Part shown: positions 32,835 through 42,238 of the stretch, in pieces
Position numbering within the stretch: position 1 is the stretch's first letter
Layout: each line of letters opens with the position of its first letter
Notes under the pieces: generated by a model
Databases searched by the model: none
Told to the model about the DNA's origin: nothing
Seen by the model: only the letters and a program-made list of their open reading frames with translations
Translations under genes and position numbers: made by a program
Source of the DNA: Phycisphaerales bacterium
Lineage (GTDB): Bacteria > Planctomycetota > Phycisphaerae > Phycisphaerales > UBA1924
Reading direction: 5' to 3'
NCBI GenBank assembly: GCA_027019265.1
Contig: JALUWX010000121.1
Span: forward strand, 60,164-124,163
Length of the DNA: 64,000 nucleotides

Positions 32835-35800
32835 TCAGAGCTGGTCGAGCAGCCCGGGGAAGTGACGCTCTTCTTCTTCGTTCTGGATCAGGATCGTCGG
32901 CTTGATCAGCACGAGGAGGGTCTTCTCTTCCTTGACGTCGATCCGGTTCGAGAAGAAACGCGAGAGGACGGGGATCTTCGAGAGAACCGGGACACCCGTC
33001 TCGACCTCGACCTCTTCGACCAGGCGCTGCCCGCCGAGCATGATGGTGCCCTGGTCGGGGACCGTCACGGTCGTGTTGAGCTGGGTCGCCGTCACGACGG
33101 GTTGCTGGATCACACCCTCGAAGATCCCGGCGTCGCCGCCGACAGTCCCGCCGCCGCCAGCAGCGCCCTGAAGACTGAGCGTCCGGACTGCGCCCTCGAG
33201 GTTGTTGCTCGTGAGCGCCGTCTGGACCGTGAGCGTCACGTAACGACGATCCGCGGACACCGTCCCCGAGATGTCGAGGAGGACACCGTCGGTGATCGGG
33301 GTCACGACCGGGTCAAACGCACCCGAGCTCGCGCCCGTGACGGGCTGGAGATCGGAGACGAAGGTGGTCTGGGTCGAGACGGTGATGAACGCGCGCTGTC
33401 CGTTCGTGAACGTCAGACGGGGCGCGGTCAGCGTCACCGACCGTTGATCCGCTTGGGTCGCTTCCACGAGGAAGTCAACCTGGATGTCATCGAGGAACCG
33501 AGCGGTGATCCCGAGCGCGGGGTTCGCTGAAAGGATGTCCGCGGCGAAACCGCTCGCACCCGCAAGGGTCTCGGTCAGACCGAAGGAGTTCTGCGCGGCG
33601 CGGATGACGGACCACTGGTCATCGCCGACGACCGTCCCGTCGGGGAGGACCCCGCCGTTCCCACCCGGTCCGATGACGGGCTGGTTGATGGTGGTGATCG
33701 CGTCCACGATCCCGTCCCCGTCGGTATCAACAGGGAACAGCCCGCCGCCGCTGACGTTGGGGAGGAGCAGCCCGGTGTCCGGATCGAAGTAGTCGGAGGG
33801 GAGGAGCGAGGGGTCGATGACCTGACCGAGACGGTACTCGGAGTTGTTCGCGTTGAGGTACACATCCAGGTCGAACCCGATCTGCTCGAAGAAGTTCTGA
33901 TCGACCGAGAGGAAGCGGGTCTCGACGTTGATCTGGACGGCGCGCTGGGAGCGGAGCTTGTTGAGCAGCCCGATAATCTCGCGATGGAAGCGCGGGGTCG
34001 AGGTGATGATCAGGTTCCCGTTGAGTTCCGTGATCGAGCTCGTGTCGCCACCAGCGTCGGCCCACCCGTCGGGGTCCACGCTCGCTTGGATCAGGTCCGT
34101 GATCGCCGTGATCCGGTCACCACGGGGGGTGAGTTCGGGATCCTGGGACCCGCCGGAGAAGGGAGACGACCTGCCGCCACCGCCGCCGCCCGAGGAGAGC
34201 GAGGACTGGAGGTTAAAGTCGGGCGCGTTGTCGAAGTCGGGGACTTCCACGATCAGGTCGCGGATGTCGTAGATCTCAAGCGAGGTGTTCTGACGGAGCA
34301 CCTCGTCCGAAGCGATCGTCAGGATCCCGTCCTGGACAGCCCAGCTGGCCGGGAGCGCCGGATCGCTCGCTTTCGCGAGGACACGATCGAGGAGGGTTTC
34401 GAGGGTCACGCTCGTCAGACGTAGGGTCACGGGGGAATCGGGATCGACCCCGATATCCGCGAGGGATTCCCAATCCGTGTCGATGTCGATATCCGAGGTC
34501 GTCGAGATGAACGCGAGCACGTCCTCCAGCGCGTTGTCGTCGAAATCGACACCCATGCGCGTTTCCTGGAGGGTCGTGAGCACGGCGCGGTTGGCTTCGG
34601 AGTCCGCGTACTCGAGCGCGTTTCCACGCTGGAAGCTGATCGCGGGCCAGTCGTCGGGGTAGTCGATCAGGAACTCGGAAGCGATCATCGCTTCCTGGTT
34701 GTCGAGGGACTGACGAGCCCAGCTGAGCTGCTTGTCGCGCTGGTACCCGAGGAACTCGCGGTACACGATGGTGTCCTCGATGATCTCCTTGAGGAGCAAG
34801 CCCGAGGGGTTCCCGGGATCGAGGAAGAGGATGTTCTCGACGATCTCGAGCGCTTCCTCGTACTTGAGCTCTTGCTGGAGCGCCCGGACCCGCTCGATCG
34901 AAGCGATGACGCGCTGGTCACGCTCCTGGAGGCGCTGGGCTTCGAGCTCGCGGGTGCGCTGCTCACGCTCCAGACGCTCGTTCTCGAGACGCTGGACCCG
35001 GAGTTGCTCTTCACGCTCCGCGATGGTCGAGCTCATGGTGTCGAGCTCGTTGATGTACTGCTCGTAGCGGGCTTCGGGCATCACGTCCCGAGCGCGCTGG
35101 ACCTCGAGACGCGCCTGCGCCACGAACCCGGAGGCCGCCGACGTATCGCCGCTCGCGAGCGCATCGCGCGATTGGGTCATCAGGTTCGCGTAGGTCGCTT
35201 CGAGGCGCTGGAGGATGATCCCGATCTCTTCGATGGGCTCATCGAGCCCGCCCTCGGTCGGCCCGCCCTGCACACCCAGCGCGATCTCGATCTCGGACAG
35301 GCGCTGACGCGCCGTCGCTTGCTGATCCGCGCTGATGTACGACGAGTAGTTGCTCATCAGGGTCGAATACGCATCGAGCGCTTCGTTCAGACGACGCTCC
35401 TCGTACGCGACATTCGCGTTCGCGAGCAGGGTCTGGGCTTCGAACTTCCGAGCCGTCTCGACCAGGTCCACCTGGGGGTTGGAGCTTGTTTCCTCGACGA
35501 TTTCAACATCGGGGGTGTCGTCCTCGACCTCGACGGGCTGCGCCATCATCGCGTCGGCCGTCTCGAGGAGCCACTCGGTGTTCTCGCCGGACTCGGGCGC
35601 GAGCATCCCCATCGCCGACATCGGAGAACCGAAACGCTCGCCGCTGGACTGCTCCAGATCCGCGATCCGGGTCCTGTAGATCGCGAGGGTCCGTCGTGCC
35701 TTGGGCTCGAGGTCAAGACCCAGGTTCCCGATCCGCTCGATGATCGACTTCGACTTCGCGTAGTCCCCCTGGTTGAACGCGGCGACGGCCGAGTTCAGGG

Positions 35801-36293
35801 TCGCGTTGATCCGGGGCGCCGCGACCGTGCGGCGGGATTCGATCAGCGAACGAACCGCGGACGCGCGAGCCCGGATGTCGTCGTTCGCATTCGTCGCGTT
35901 GTCCACAACCCGGAGCTGACGCTCCGCCTCGATCAGGTTGTCCATCCGGAGCGCGTGCTCGGCTTTCTGGAGGATGATCTCTGTCCGATCCGAACGCTGG
36001 ATGTCCCGTTCGATCGAAGCAAGCTCACGCCAGACGCGCTGATCGAGTTCATCCCCGAGCACCAGACCCATCTCCGAGCTCTGGAGCGTTTGGAGGAGGG
36101 CGCGGGCCCGGATCAGCTCGCCCTTCGCGTGCAACGCGGCGGCGAGGTCGATGTATGAACCCGCGTCGCTCGTGCTCGCGACCCCGTTCGGATCGCTCGC
36201 CGCGGATGTCGCGGCCGCAAACGAAAGCGGGGCGGCAAGCCCGGAGGCTGCAATCAGGAGAAGAACGGCGCGTTGACTGCTTGTGGGTGACAT
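32835..36293 (-). CDS. Large secretin (type II/III secretion or type IV pilus family)
   Basis: The 1152-residue exported protein probably forms an outer-membrane secretin ring. After a signal peptide come TPR-like helices (about residues 40-350), a highly charged coiled coil (about 420-475, REEQLRVQRLENERLEREQ), an N1-type ring domain (NLIITSTPRFHREIIGLLNKL, about 760) and the secretin core, ending with VPVLSKIPVLSRFFSNR and KEEKTLLVLIKPTIL (about 1098-1130). The N-terminal half is much longer than in GspD or PilQ and resembles planctomycete secretins. GGAG favours ATG 36293 over a GTG at 36302. It is a plausible partner of the pseudopilins at 14701-17025, but no ATPase or pilotin is nearby. 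Confidence 0.88.
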   Translation of the reverse strand: MSPTSSQRAVLLLIAASGLAAPLSFAAATSAASDPNGVASTSDAGSYIDLAAALHAKGELIRARALLQTLQSSEMGLVLGDELDQRVWRELASIERDIQRSDRTEIILQKAEHALRMDNLIEAERQLRVVDNATNANDDIRARASAVRSLIESRRTVAAPRINATLNSAVAAFNQGDYAKSKSIIERIGNLGLDLEPKARRTLAIYRTRIADLEQSSGERFGSPMSAMGMLAPESGENTEWLLETADAMMAQPVEVEDDTPDVEIVEETSSNPQVDLVETARKFEAQTLLANANVAYEERRLNEALDAYSTLMSNYSSYISADQQATARQRLSEIEIALGVQGGPTEGGLDEPIEEIGIILQRLEATYANLMTQSRDALASGDTSAASGFVAQARLEVQRARDVMPEARYEQYINELDTMSSTIAEREEQLRVQRLENERLEREQRTRELEAQRLQERDQRVIASIERVRALQQELKYEEALEIVENILFLDPGNPSGLLLKEIIEDTIVYREFLGYQRDKQLSWARQSLDNQEAMIASEFLIDYPDDWPAISFQRGNALEYADSEANRAVLTTLQETRMGVDFDDNALEDVLAFISTTSDIDIDTDWESLADIGVDPDSPVTLRLTSVTLETLLDRVLAKASDPALPASWAVQDGILTIASDEVLRQNTSLEIYDIRDLIVEVPDFDNAPDFNLQSSLSSGGGGGGRSSPFSGGSQDPELTPRGDRITAITDLIQASVDPDGWADAGGDTSSITELNGNLIITSTPRFHREIIGLLNKLRSQRAVQINVETRFLSVDQNFFEQIGFDLDVYLNANNSEYRLGQVIDPSLLPSDYFDPDTGLLLPNVSGGGLFPVDTDGDGIVDAITTINQPVIGPGGNGGVLPDGTVVGDDQWSVIRAAQNSFGLTETLAGASGFAADILSANPALGITARFLDDIQVDFLVEATQADQRSVTLTAPRLTFTNGQRAFITVSTQTTFVSDLQPVTGASSGAFDPVVTPITDGVLLDISGTVSADRRYVTLTVQTALTSNNLEGAVRTLSLQGAAGGGGTVGGDAGIFEGVIQQPVVTATQLNTTVTVPDQGTIMLGGQRLVEEVEVETGVPVLSKIPVLSRFFSNRIDVKEEKTLLVLIKPTILIQNEEEERHFPGLLDQL

Positions 36294-36639
36294 CCGGATC
36301 ACTCCGATTCAAATGGTTGTCGCTTCGACGCACACTCCAAAGGGGGGAGCGATCCCAGCGCCACGTCCAACCTAGTAAGTAATGACGATCATCGTATCCC
36401 GTGCGGGTGGTTCGTGCCCTCGCTCGCCCCTCGTCAGAGGGAGGTGGACAATACCGGCGTTGTACGCGTTTCGCAAATGCCGACCGGGTTCTTCGTCCCC
36501 AATCGTTCCAGATTCTCGCAGACACGAAAGCGGGGCCGTGTCCAAATCCGGAGTGGATCCCTATCCGCATTCCACAACGGCGCGGTTGCTCCCTTGTCCG
36601 GACTTCTTTCACACCGAACCGATTCCCGAACAGAACCGA
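36294..36639. other. Gene-free gap upstream of the secretin gene
   Basis: About 350 bases between the secretin start and the stop of the next minus-strand gene. The frames present are short and lack ribosome binding sites. It must contain the secretin promoter; I could not identify convincing -35/-10 boxes or a terminator for the upstream gene. Confidence 0.5.
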
Positions 36640-37671
36640 TCACTTCGCATGATCCCCCGTGCTGGAAACCCAACGGGTCATCAGCACGCTCGACTGCTCT
36701 AAATACTTGTCAGGGAGTGTCTTTGATCCTGATTCCCCCTGGATTTCCACCACCATCTGTTCGGGATGGACCCGATCCGCGGCGATCAGGATCAGCTCCG
36801 ACTCTTCCGGGTTCTCCTTGTGGGTCTCCAGGAGCCGATCCGAAGCATCGAGCGCCATCTCCTCAGCATGGCGCAAACACCCGGCCGTACAGATCACTTC
36901 CGCGTATCTGGACAACTCCCGATCGCTCGTTTCGATCCGGACCAAGCAGCGCCAAGGGGTAATTCCCAGATCGTTGCCATCGTCATCGAGGTTGGACTCC
37001 GGGTCCACATTGAGTACAAGACCCCATTCGTCCCGGGCGCGTTCCACGATCTCTTCAGGGCTGAGCAGGTCCGGACGGTCCTCCGGGGTCAACAGCACGG
37101 ATCGGTGCTCATGCGCGGAAGCGTCCGCTCCGGCCGGCTCATCCACCTGAGAAAGACCGAACGCTTCCAGCAGACGTTCCACTCTGGACTGAAGCTCGGG
37201 CTCGACCCGCAATGTCAGGATTTTGTGTTCATCCACAAACGCATAGAAGAAGGGCTCCTCACTCACAGCGCCGAACCCCACCATCCCATCCTCATAGAAG
37301 AAGTCGTGGAAACGCTGGAGCATGTTGATCATCCGCTCCTGTCCCACGGGCTCGTACGCGATGTACGGATCGATCTCCCGATACGCGTCGTGCCCGATGT
37401 AGTCGAGGATGGGGTAGATCCGTCCCGGCATCATCGCGATGACCTGCATCCACAGCGATTCGAGTCTGGACGCGCGGACCACGATGTCGAACACGTACCG
37501 ATCCGGCCACGCATCAAGATCGGAATCCCCCTCGTCGGTATCCGCTGGTTCGAACTCCGCGCTGTACCCCTCCTTCGGGGTCATCGTCTCCACGGGATAG
37601 ACCCCGAGGGGGAACTCGAACGCGCCGATCGAGCGCCTGGAAATAGATTCATCCGCGAGACATCGAGCCAT
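36640..37671 (-). CDS. Protein of unknown function
   Basis: I do not recognise this 343-residue soluble protein. It has no signal peptide or membrane span. It reads as a well-formed coding sequence with mixed alpha/beta composition (VFDIVVRASRLESLWMQVIAMMP, PFFYAFVDEHKILTLRVEPELQ, LRHAEEMALDASDRLLETHKENP). AGGAAG precedes ATG 37671; a longer frame from 37719 is less likely because it overlaps the promoter region of coaX. The divergent neighbour is coaX. Confidence 0.65.
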   Translation of the reverse strand: MARCLADESISRRSIGAFEFPLGVYPVETMTPKEGYSAEFEPADTDEGDSDLDAWPDRYVFDIVVRASRLESLWMQVIAMMPGRIYPILDYIGHDAYREIDPYIAYEPVGQERMINMLQRFHDFFYEDGMVGFGAVSEEPFFYAFVDEHKILTLRVEPELQSRVERLLEAFGLSQVDEPAGADASAHEHRSVLLTPEDRPDLLSPEEIVERARDEWGLVLNVDPESNLDDDGNDLGITPWRCLVRIETSDRELSRYAEVICTAGCLRHAEEMALDASDRLLETHKENPEESELILIAADRVHPEQMVVEIQGESGSKTLPDKYLEQSSVLMTRWVSSTGDHAK

Positions 37672-37761
37672 CAGTCTTCCTGTATTGCGCCGACCCCGGC
37701 ACAGCCCACAGGGTAGCACAGGGACCCCATCCGTGAGGGTTCCGGGGGTCTAGTCTTGGGG

Positions 37762-38592
37762 ATGGAATCGACCCCCTCTCTCGGAATCAACGCGGATTCA
37801 GTCACCCTCGATCAGCTCATCGCCGTCGCCGTCGGGAACTCCCGTACGCGCGTCGGGCTCGTCAAGGACAACGCCTGTCACGACGCATCCTCCTTTGAAA
37901 CCTCGGACCCCAAATCCATCGGAGCCCGGGTCCGTGAGCTCTCCCAGTCCCAGGACGAACCCCCGATCGTGGTGATCTCCACCGTCGATCCGTCGGCCGC
38001 CGACGACATCGAACGCGCCATCAAGGATGCGGGTCCCCTCAGTGTCTACCGGATCGGTCGGGACGTCCCCATCTCGATCGAGCACGCGCTGACCGATTCC
38101 GGCGCGATGACCGTCGGCCAAGACCGGCTCCTGTGCGCCATCGGCGCGTTCGAACACCTCAAGCAAGCGTGTGTGGTGGTCGATCTCGGGACGGCCGTCA
38201 CCATCGACTTCGTGGACGGCGCGGGGACCTTCCACGGGGGCGCGATCCTTCCGGGTGTCTCGATGATGCTCGACGCCCTCCACGAGAACACGGCCGCGCT
38301 CCCCAAACTCACCTACACCAAGATCGACCCGGGCTCGAGCGATCCCGGCCGACAGACGGATGACGCGATGATCCTCGGGGTGACGGCCGCAGTCCGAGGC
38401 GCGGTCCGACTCCTCACTGAGCGCTACGCCGAGTTCTACAGCGCGTACCCACTCGTCATCGCAACAGGAGGCGATCTCGGGATCCTCGAAGACGAGGAAC
38501 TCGTGGAAACCCTCGCGCCCGATCTCCAGCTCATGGGGATCCATGCCGCCTGTGTCCGTGCGCTCCAGGACGACGAGTCGGATGACGACTGA
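37762..38592 (+). CDS. coaX: Type III pantothenate kinase
   Basis: The 276-residue enzyme phosphorylates pantothenate in the first step of CoA synthesis. Type III landmarks are AVAVGNSRTRVGL (phosphate-binding, usually D-GNT), GQDRLL (G-x-DR), VVVDLGTAVTIDFVD and GGAILPGVSMMLDAL. The first motif has V-A-V-G-N-S rather than the common D-x-G-N-T, so the usual first aspartate seems replaced; activity should be checked. ATG 37762 and an in-frame TTG at 37756 are both possible. The next gene starts inside its last 11 bases. Confidence 0.85.
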   Translation: MESTPSLGINADSVTLDQLIAVAVGNSRTRVGLVKDNACHDASSFETSDPKSIGARVRELSQSQDEPPIVVISTVDPSAADDIERAIKDAGPLSVYRIGRDVPISIEHALTDSGAMTVGQDRLLCAIGAFEHLKQACVVVDLGTAVTIDFVDGAGTFHGGAILPGVSMMLDALHENTAALPKLTYTKIDPGSSDPGRQTDDAMILGVTAAVRGAVRLLTERYAEFYSAYPLVIATGGDLGILEDEELVETLAPDLQLMGIHAACVRALQDDESDDD

Positions 38593-39550
38593 GCTCAAAG
38601 CGATCCACACGATCGAATCCCCGACCAGCGCCCCCGGCGCGGTCTCGATTATCCGGATCATCTCGGACGACATCAACGCCGTCTGCGATCGACTCGGATT
38701 CCGCGCACCCGATGTTGGTGCCATGTCGCTCACCCGGATCCTCAATCTCGACGACGCGCTCATCGCGCGGATGAACAACCAGCACCTCCTAATCACCCCC
38801 CACGGCGGGATCGCGCTCACCCGCGCGATCTCGGAAGCAATCGAATCGCACGGGATCCCCCGTTCGGAACCAACCAATCCGCTCGACCGCTACCCCGAAG
38901 CCCAGGACCTCCACGAAGCCCGGATGCTCGATGCGCTCGCGCACTGCGCCTCCCCGATCGGGGTCGATGTCCTCCTCGCACAGCCCGCTCGCTGGCGCGG
39001 AGCCGAAGACGCCCACGACCTCGCCGACGGGCGCATCCTGTCGAGACTTCTCCATCCCCCGATCGTCGTCGCGCTCGGGAGCGCGAACATCGGGAAGTCC
39101 TCCCTCGTCAACGCGCTCGCCGGCGACGACATCTCTCTCGTCTTCGACGAACCCGGGACCACGCGCGATCACGTCGGGGTCACCCTCGATCTCCAGGGTC
39201 TCGTCGTCCGATGGGTCGATGCGCCGGGTCTCGATGAACGGGGCGCGGACATCCCCGAGTTCGCCGCCCTCAAACCCGTGCTCGGATCTGCGGAACTCGT
39301 TGTCCACGCGATCGACCACAACGATCACTCCGGCGAACTCGACCCCGCGATCCGGACCATGATCCCGGACCCGACCCCGATCCTCCGGATCGCGCTCCGG
39401 ACGGATCTCGGGACCCCGAAAGCGACCGTTGATGTTCGTTGCTCAGTCAGAGCGGCGGAGGGTCTCGACACGATCGCGCAGGCCGTCCGGGAGTCGTTGG
39501 TCCCCGACTCGGTCCTGAACGATCCAAAGCCATGGCGCTTCTGGGCATAG
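38582..39550 (+). CDS. Short, divergent MnmE-like GTPase
   Basis: A 322-residue protein resembling MnmE (about 450 residues in most bacteria). The N-terminal part (TIESPTSAPGAVSIIRIIS) corresponds to MnmE's IAAIATPPG-GIGIVRISG tetrahydrofolate-binding region, and LLITPHGGIALTRAI to its HCHGG segment. The G domain holds LGSANIGKSSLVNALAG (P-loop), EPGTTRDHVG (the hallmark GTTRD switch) and VDAPGLDE (DxPG). The NKxD-type motif is unclear. The protein ends PWRFWA without the C-terminal FCIGK cysteine motif, and the helical domain is much reduced. With MnmG at 18688 it may still modify tRNA wobble U34, or it may have a new job. It starts within coaX. Confidence 0.8.
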   Translation: MTTELKAIHTIESPTSAPGAVSIIRIISDDINAVCDRLGFRAPDVGAMSLTRILNLDDALIARMNNQHLLITPHGGIALTRAISEAIESHGIPRSEPTNPLDRYPEAQDLHEARMLDALAHCASPIGVDVLLAQPARWRGAEDAHDLADGRILSRLLHPPIVVALGSANIGKSSLVNALAGDDISLVFDEPGTTRDHVGVTLDLQGLVVRWVDAPGLDERGADIPEFAALKPVLGSAELVVHAIDHNDHSGELDPAIRTMIPDPTPILRIALRTDLGTPKATVDVRCSVRAAEGLDTIAQAVRESLVPDSVLNDPKPWRFWA

Positions 39551-39642
39551 CCCGGGGATACGACGCCCAGACCCCGCTACGATTGCGTCCGCGCCCGACC
39601 GAGGTGGTGCCACAGCTCCGAGCAGATTGGGAAACGACTGGT

Positions 39643-40509
39643 ATGGACGATCGTCAGACACAGATCAAGGAAGGCGCGGGGCTCGAAGAGTCGCGCATCA
39701 ACAAAGAGTTCATCGACTTCCTGAACAAGTGGAGCTCCCCCGTCATCACGGTCCTCGCCGTCGCCGCCCTTGTCTGGGCGGGTCTCGGGTACCTGGAGCG
39801 TCGGAAGCTCGAACGGGTCGATCAGGCCTTCGCCGCCTTCGAAGCGGCCGTCCAAGGGGGCAACCCCTCCCCGGCCTCGCTGACCGCGCTCGCGACCGAA
39901 TACGAGGGGGTCCGCGCGATCCCGGACCTCGCGCAGCTCCGCACCATCGACCTCTACCTCGGCGCATACCTCCGCGGAGTCGAGCCCGGGGTCGAGATCG
40001 ATCCGATCACCGGCCAAGCGCTCGATGAGAGCGGGACCCTCGACCAGGACCAGCGTGATCGCTATCTCGGTCAAGCGAAGACCATCGCCGACGAAGTGAT
40101 CGCGCGGGTGGGGGACAACAAGGGCAAAGCCATGCTCGCGATCCACGCGCTCATCCGCCGCGGCGCAATCGCTGAGTGCGAGCGTGACCTCGATAAGGCG
40201 CGTTCCTCGTACGAACGCGCGAAGTCCATCGCGGAGGGATCCCACCTCGACGCGCTCGCGCTCTTCGCGCAGACCCGGATCGACACGATTGGTTCCCTCA
40301 ACCCCGATCTCGTCCTCCCCAGCGCGGACGACCTCGTCACCCTCCCCGGCGAAGAACTCCCCGAGATCCCCACGACCCCGGATCTCATCCCGACGGAAGG
40401 GCTCGACGACTCGGTCTTCCCGAGCGATGAGCCCGAAGCCCCGAGCGAGGACCCCCTCGACACCTTCGAGAACGAGCCGGCCCCGACCGAGGGGTCGGAC
40501 ACCCCGTGA
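39643..40509 (+). CDS. Membrane-anchored TPR-like protein
   Basis: A 288-residue protein with a short basic/acidic N-terminus, one membrane helix (SSPVITVLAVAALVWAGLGYL, about residues 31-51) and a helical domain (about 55-215) with repeats such as LGQAKTIADEVIARVGDNKGKAMLAI and RDLDKARSSYERAKSIAEGSH. The shape is like YfgM/BamD-type envelope proteins. The last 70 residues are acidic and proline-rich. ATG 39643 starts about 90 bases after the MnmE-like gene. It overlaps the next gene by GTGA. It may help envelope protein assembly, which is inference. Confidence 0.75.
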   Translation: MDDRQTQIKEGAGLEESRINKEFIDFLNKWSSPVITVLAVAALVWAGLGYLERRKLERVDQAFAAFEAAVQGGNPSPASLTALATEYEGVRAIPDLAQLRTIDLYLGAYLRGVEPGVEIDPITGQALDESGTLDQDQRDRYLGQAKTIADEVIARVGDNKGKAMLAIHALIRRGAIAECERDLDKARSSYERAKSIAEGSHLDALALFAQTRIDTIGSLNPDLVLPSADDLVTLPGEELPEIPTTPDLIPTEGLDDSVFPSDEPEAPSEDPLDTFENEPAPTEGSDTP

Positions 40510-41702
40510 GCGAGCCCGGCGACAACCGTATCGCCGATCCCACATCCCCCGATGAACCCTCGACCCTCATCACCCCGGGTGGGAAGGTCGATGCGGGTGC
40601 GGTACGCGCCGCCTACGACAAAGCACGGGAATCCGGGGACGACGAGTTTCTCGTCGAACTCGAGTTCACGATCAACCGCGCGTCCCTCTCGACCCGACTC
40701 GACAAGTACCTCACCTCGCGCGTCCCGTTCATGAGCCGGAACCAGCTCCAGAACCTCATCGACGGCGGCGGGGTCCGGGTCAACACCAAGAAAGCCAAGT
40801 CCTCCACCAAGCTCAAAGACCAGGACCATGTCACCATCGTGATCCCTCCTCCCCCGAGCGGCGAGATCGAGCCCGATCCGATCCCCCTCACCGTCCTCTA
40901 CGAAGATGACCACATGCTCGTGGTCAACAAAGACCCCGACATCATCGTCCACCCCGCGCGATCCGAGAACCGGGGCACGATGGTCAACGCGCTCGTCTAC
41001 CACCTCCAGAGACACAACGCCGGGGAGCTCTCAAGCGTGGGGGAGGAGTACGCGCGCCCCGGGGTCGTCCACCGGCTCGATCGAAACACATCGGGGTGCA
41101 TCGTTTTCGCGAAGACCGACGAGGCGCATTGGAAGCTCGGGAGACAGTTCGAGCAGCGCACCACGGACAAACGCTACCTTGCTGTCACCCACGGGTGGAT
41201 CGAGCCCGACACTCAGACGATCGATCTCCCCCTCGGTCCCCATCCCTCCCGAGCCAAGGGCGCGCGGGAGAAACAGGTCGTCCGGCACGACGATCTCGGG
41301 AAGCCATCGCTCACGATCGCGCGGGTGCGCGAGCGCTACGAATGGCCGATCTCCAAACCCGAGGGCAAACGTCTGAAGTACACCCTCGTGGAACTCGAAC
41401 TCAAAACCGGGCGCACCCATCAGATCCGGGTCCACCTGTCCCACCTCGGGTACCCCATCGTCGGGGACGACATGTACACGGGGCGAGACTTCGTTGATCT
41501 CGAAGGCAATGTAGTCATGGACCGACAAGCCCTCCATGCCGCCCTCCTCGCGATCGAGCACCCGATCCGGGAAGAGCCCATGGTCTTCACAGCACCCCCC
41601 AGGGACGAGCTGATGAGTCTCATCACCCTCCTCCGGGAGCAGAGCGAGGTCCACCGGGTCCACACAGAGGGCTCCGTCCCGCTCGCTCGGTTCGGGCTCT
41701 AA
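40506..41702 (+). CDS. RluA-family 23S rRNA pseudouridine synthase (RluD-like, S4 domain)
   Basis: A 398-residue enzyme. An S4 RNA-binding domain (about residues 62-120, TRLDKYLTSRVPFMSRNQLQ) precedes the catalytic domain. The catalytic aspartate lies in VVHRLDRNTSGCIVFAK (about 188-204), and YLAVTHGW, LKTGRTHQIRVHLSHLG and IVGDDMYTG complete the RluA signature. The first 55 residues are an extra low-complexity extension. The GTG start overlaps the previous stop by 4 bases (GTGA). The target uridine cannot be told from sequence. Its stop overlaps the convergent ogt stop by 4 bases. Confidence 0.92.
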   Translation: MSEPGDNRIADPTSPDEPSTLITPGGKVDAGAVRAAYDKARESGDDEFLVELEFTINRASLSTRLDKYLTSRVPFMSRNQLQNLIDGGGVRVNTKKAKSSTKLKDQDHVTIVIPPPPSGEIEPDPIPLTVLYEDDHMLVVNKDPDIIVHPARSENRGTMVNALVYHLQRHNAGELSSVGEEYARPGVVHRLDRNTSGCIVFAKTDEAHWKLGRQFEQRTTDKRYLAVTHGWIEPDTQTIDLPLGPHPSRAKGAREKQVVRHDDLGKPSLTIARVRERYEWPISKPEGKRLKYTLVELELKTGRTHQIRVHLSHLGYPIVGDDMYTGRDFVDLEGNVVMDRQALHAALLAIEHPIREEPMVFTAPPRDELMSLITLLREQSEVHRVHTEGSVPLARFGL

Positions 41703-42229
41703 CGCGCCGCGCCGAAGAGCGAAGCCCCGCTGTGCGCTCGCTCGTGATCGAGCAGCCAGCGTTTCCGCTCCAGACCACCCCCGTACCCGTGCAACGTCCC
41801 ATCGCTCGCGATCACCCGATGGCAAGGCACCACGATGCTCACCCGGTTCGACCCGTTCGCAAGACCGACGGCCCGCGCCCCCCCCGGATTCCCGAGGCGC
41901 TTCGCGAACTCCCCGTACGACGTGGTCTCGCCGAACGGAATCGTGCACAGCGCATCCCACACGGAGCGTTGCCATTCCGATCCCGGGGTATCAAGCGCGA
42001 CCGTGAACTCGGTCAGTTCACCCTTGAAATACAGCCCGAGCTCATGCGCGAGCTGATCCAGATGCGCGTTCGTCCCCTCGACCGATCCGCATTCAAGGTG
42101 CGACTCGAGCTCCCCGATCTCGCGCGACTTCCGTTCGGGAGAACCCATCTCGAGCAGACACACCCCCCGATCCGTCGCGCCGGCGTGCATCGGGCACAGG
42201 GAGGTCTCGATCGTCGTCAGGGTGATCAT
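41699..42229 (-). CDS. ogt: Methylated-DNA-[protein]-cysteine S-methyltransferase
   Basis: The 176-residue suicide DNA-repair enzyme transfers the methyl group of O6-methylguanine to its own cysteine. IVVPCHRVIASDG (about residues 128-140) is the active site with the acceptor cysteine; SVWDALCTIPFGETTSYGE and GNPGGARAVGLANGSN are the DNA-binding helix-turn-helix parts. It starts nine bases after serS on the minus strand, so they are co-transcribed. The symbol ogt is used for the single-domain form without an Ada N-terminus. Confidence 0.93.
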   Translation of the reverse strand: MITLTTIETSLCPMHAGATDRGVCLLEMGSPERKSREIGELESHLECGSVEGTNAHLDQLAHELGLYFKGELTEFTVALDTPGSEWQRSVWDALCTIPFGETTSYGEFAKRLGNPGGARAVGLANGSNRVSIVVPCHRVIASDGTLHGYGGGLERKRWLLDHERAHSGASLFGAAR

Positions 42230-42238
42230 GGGACCAGC

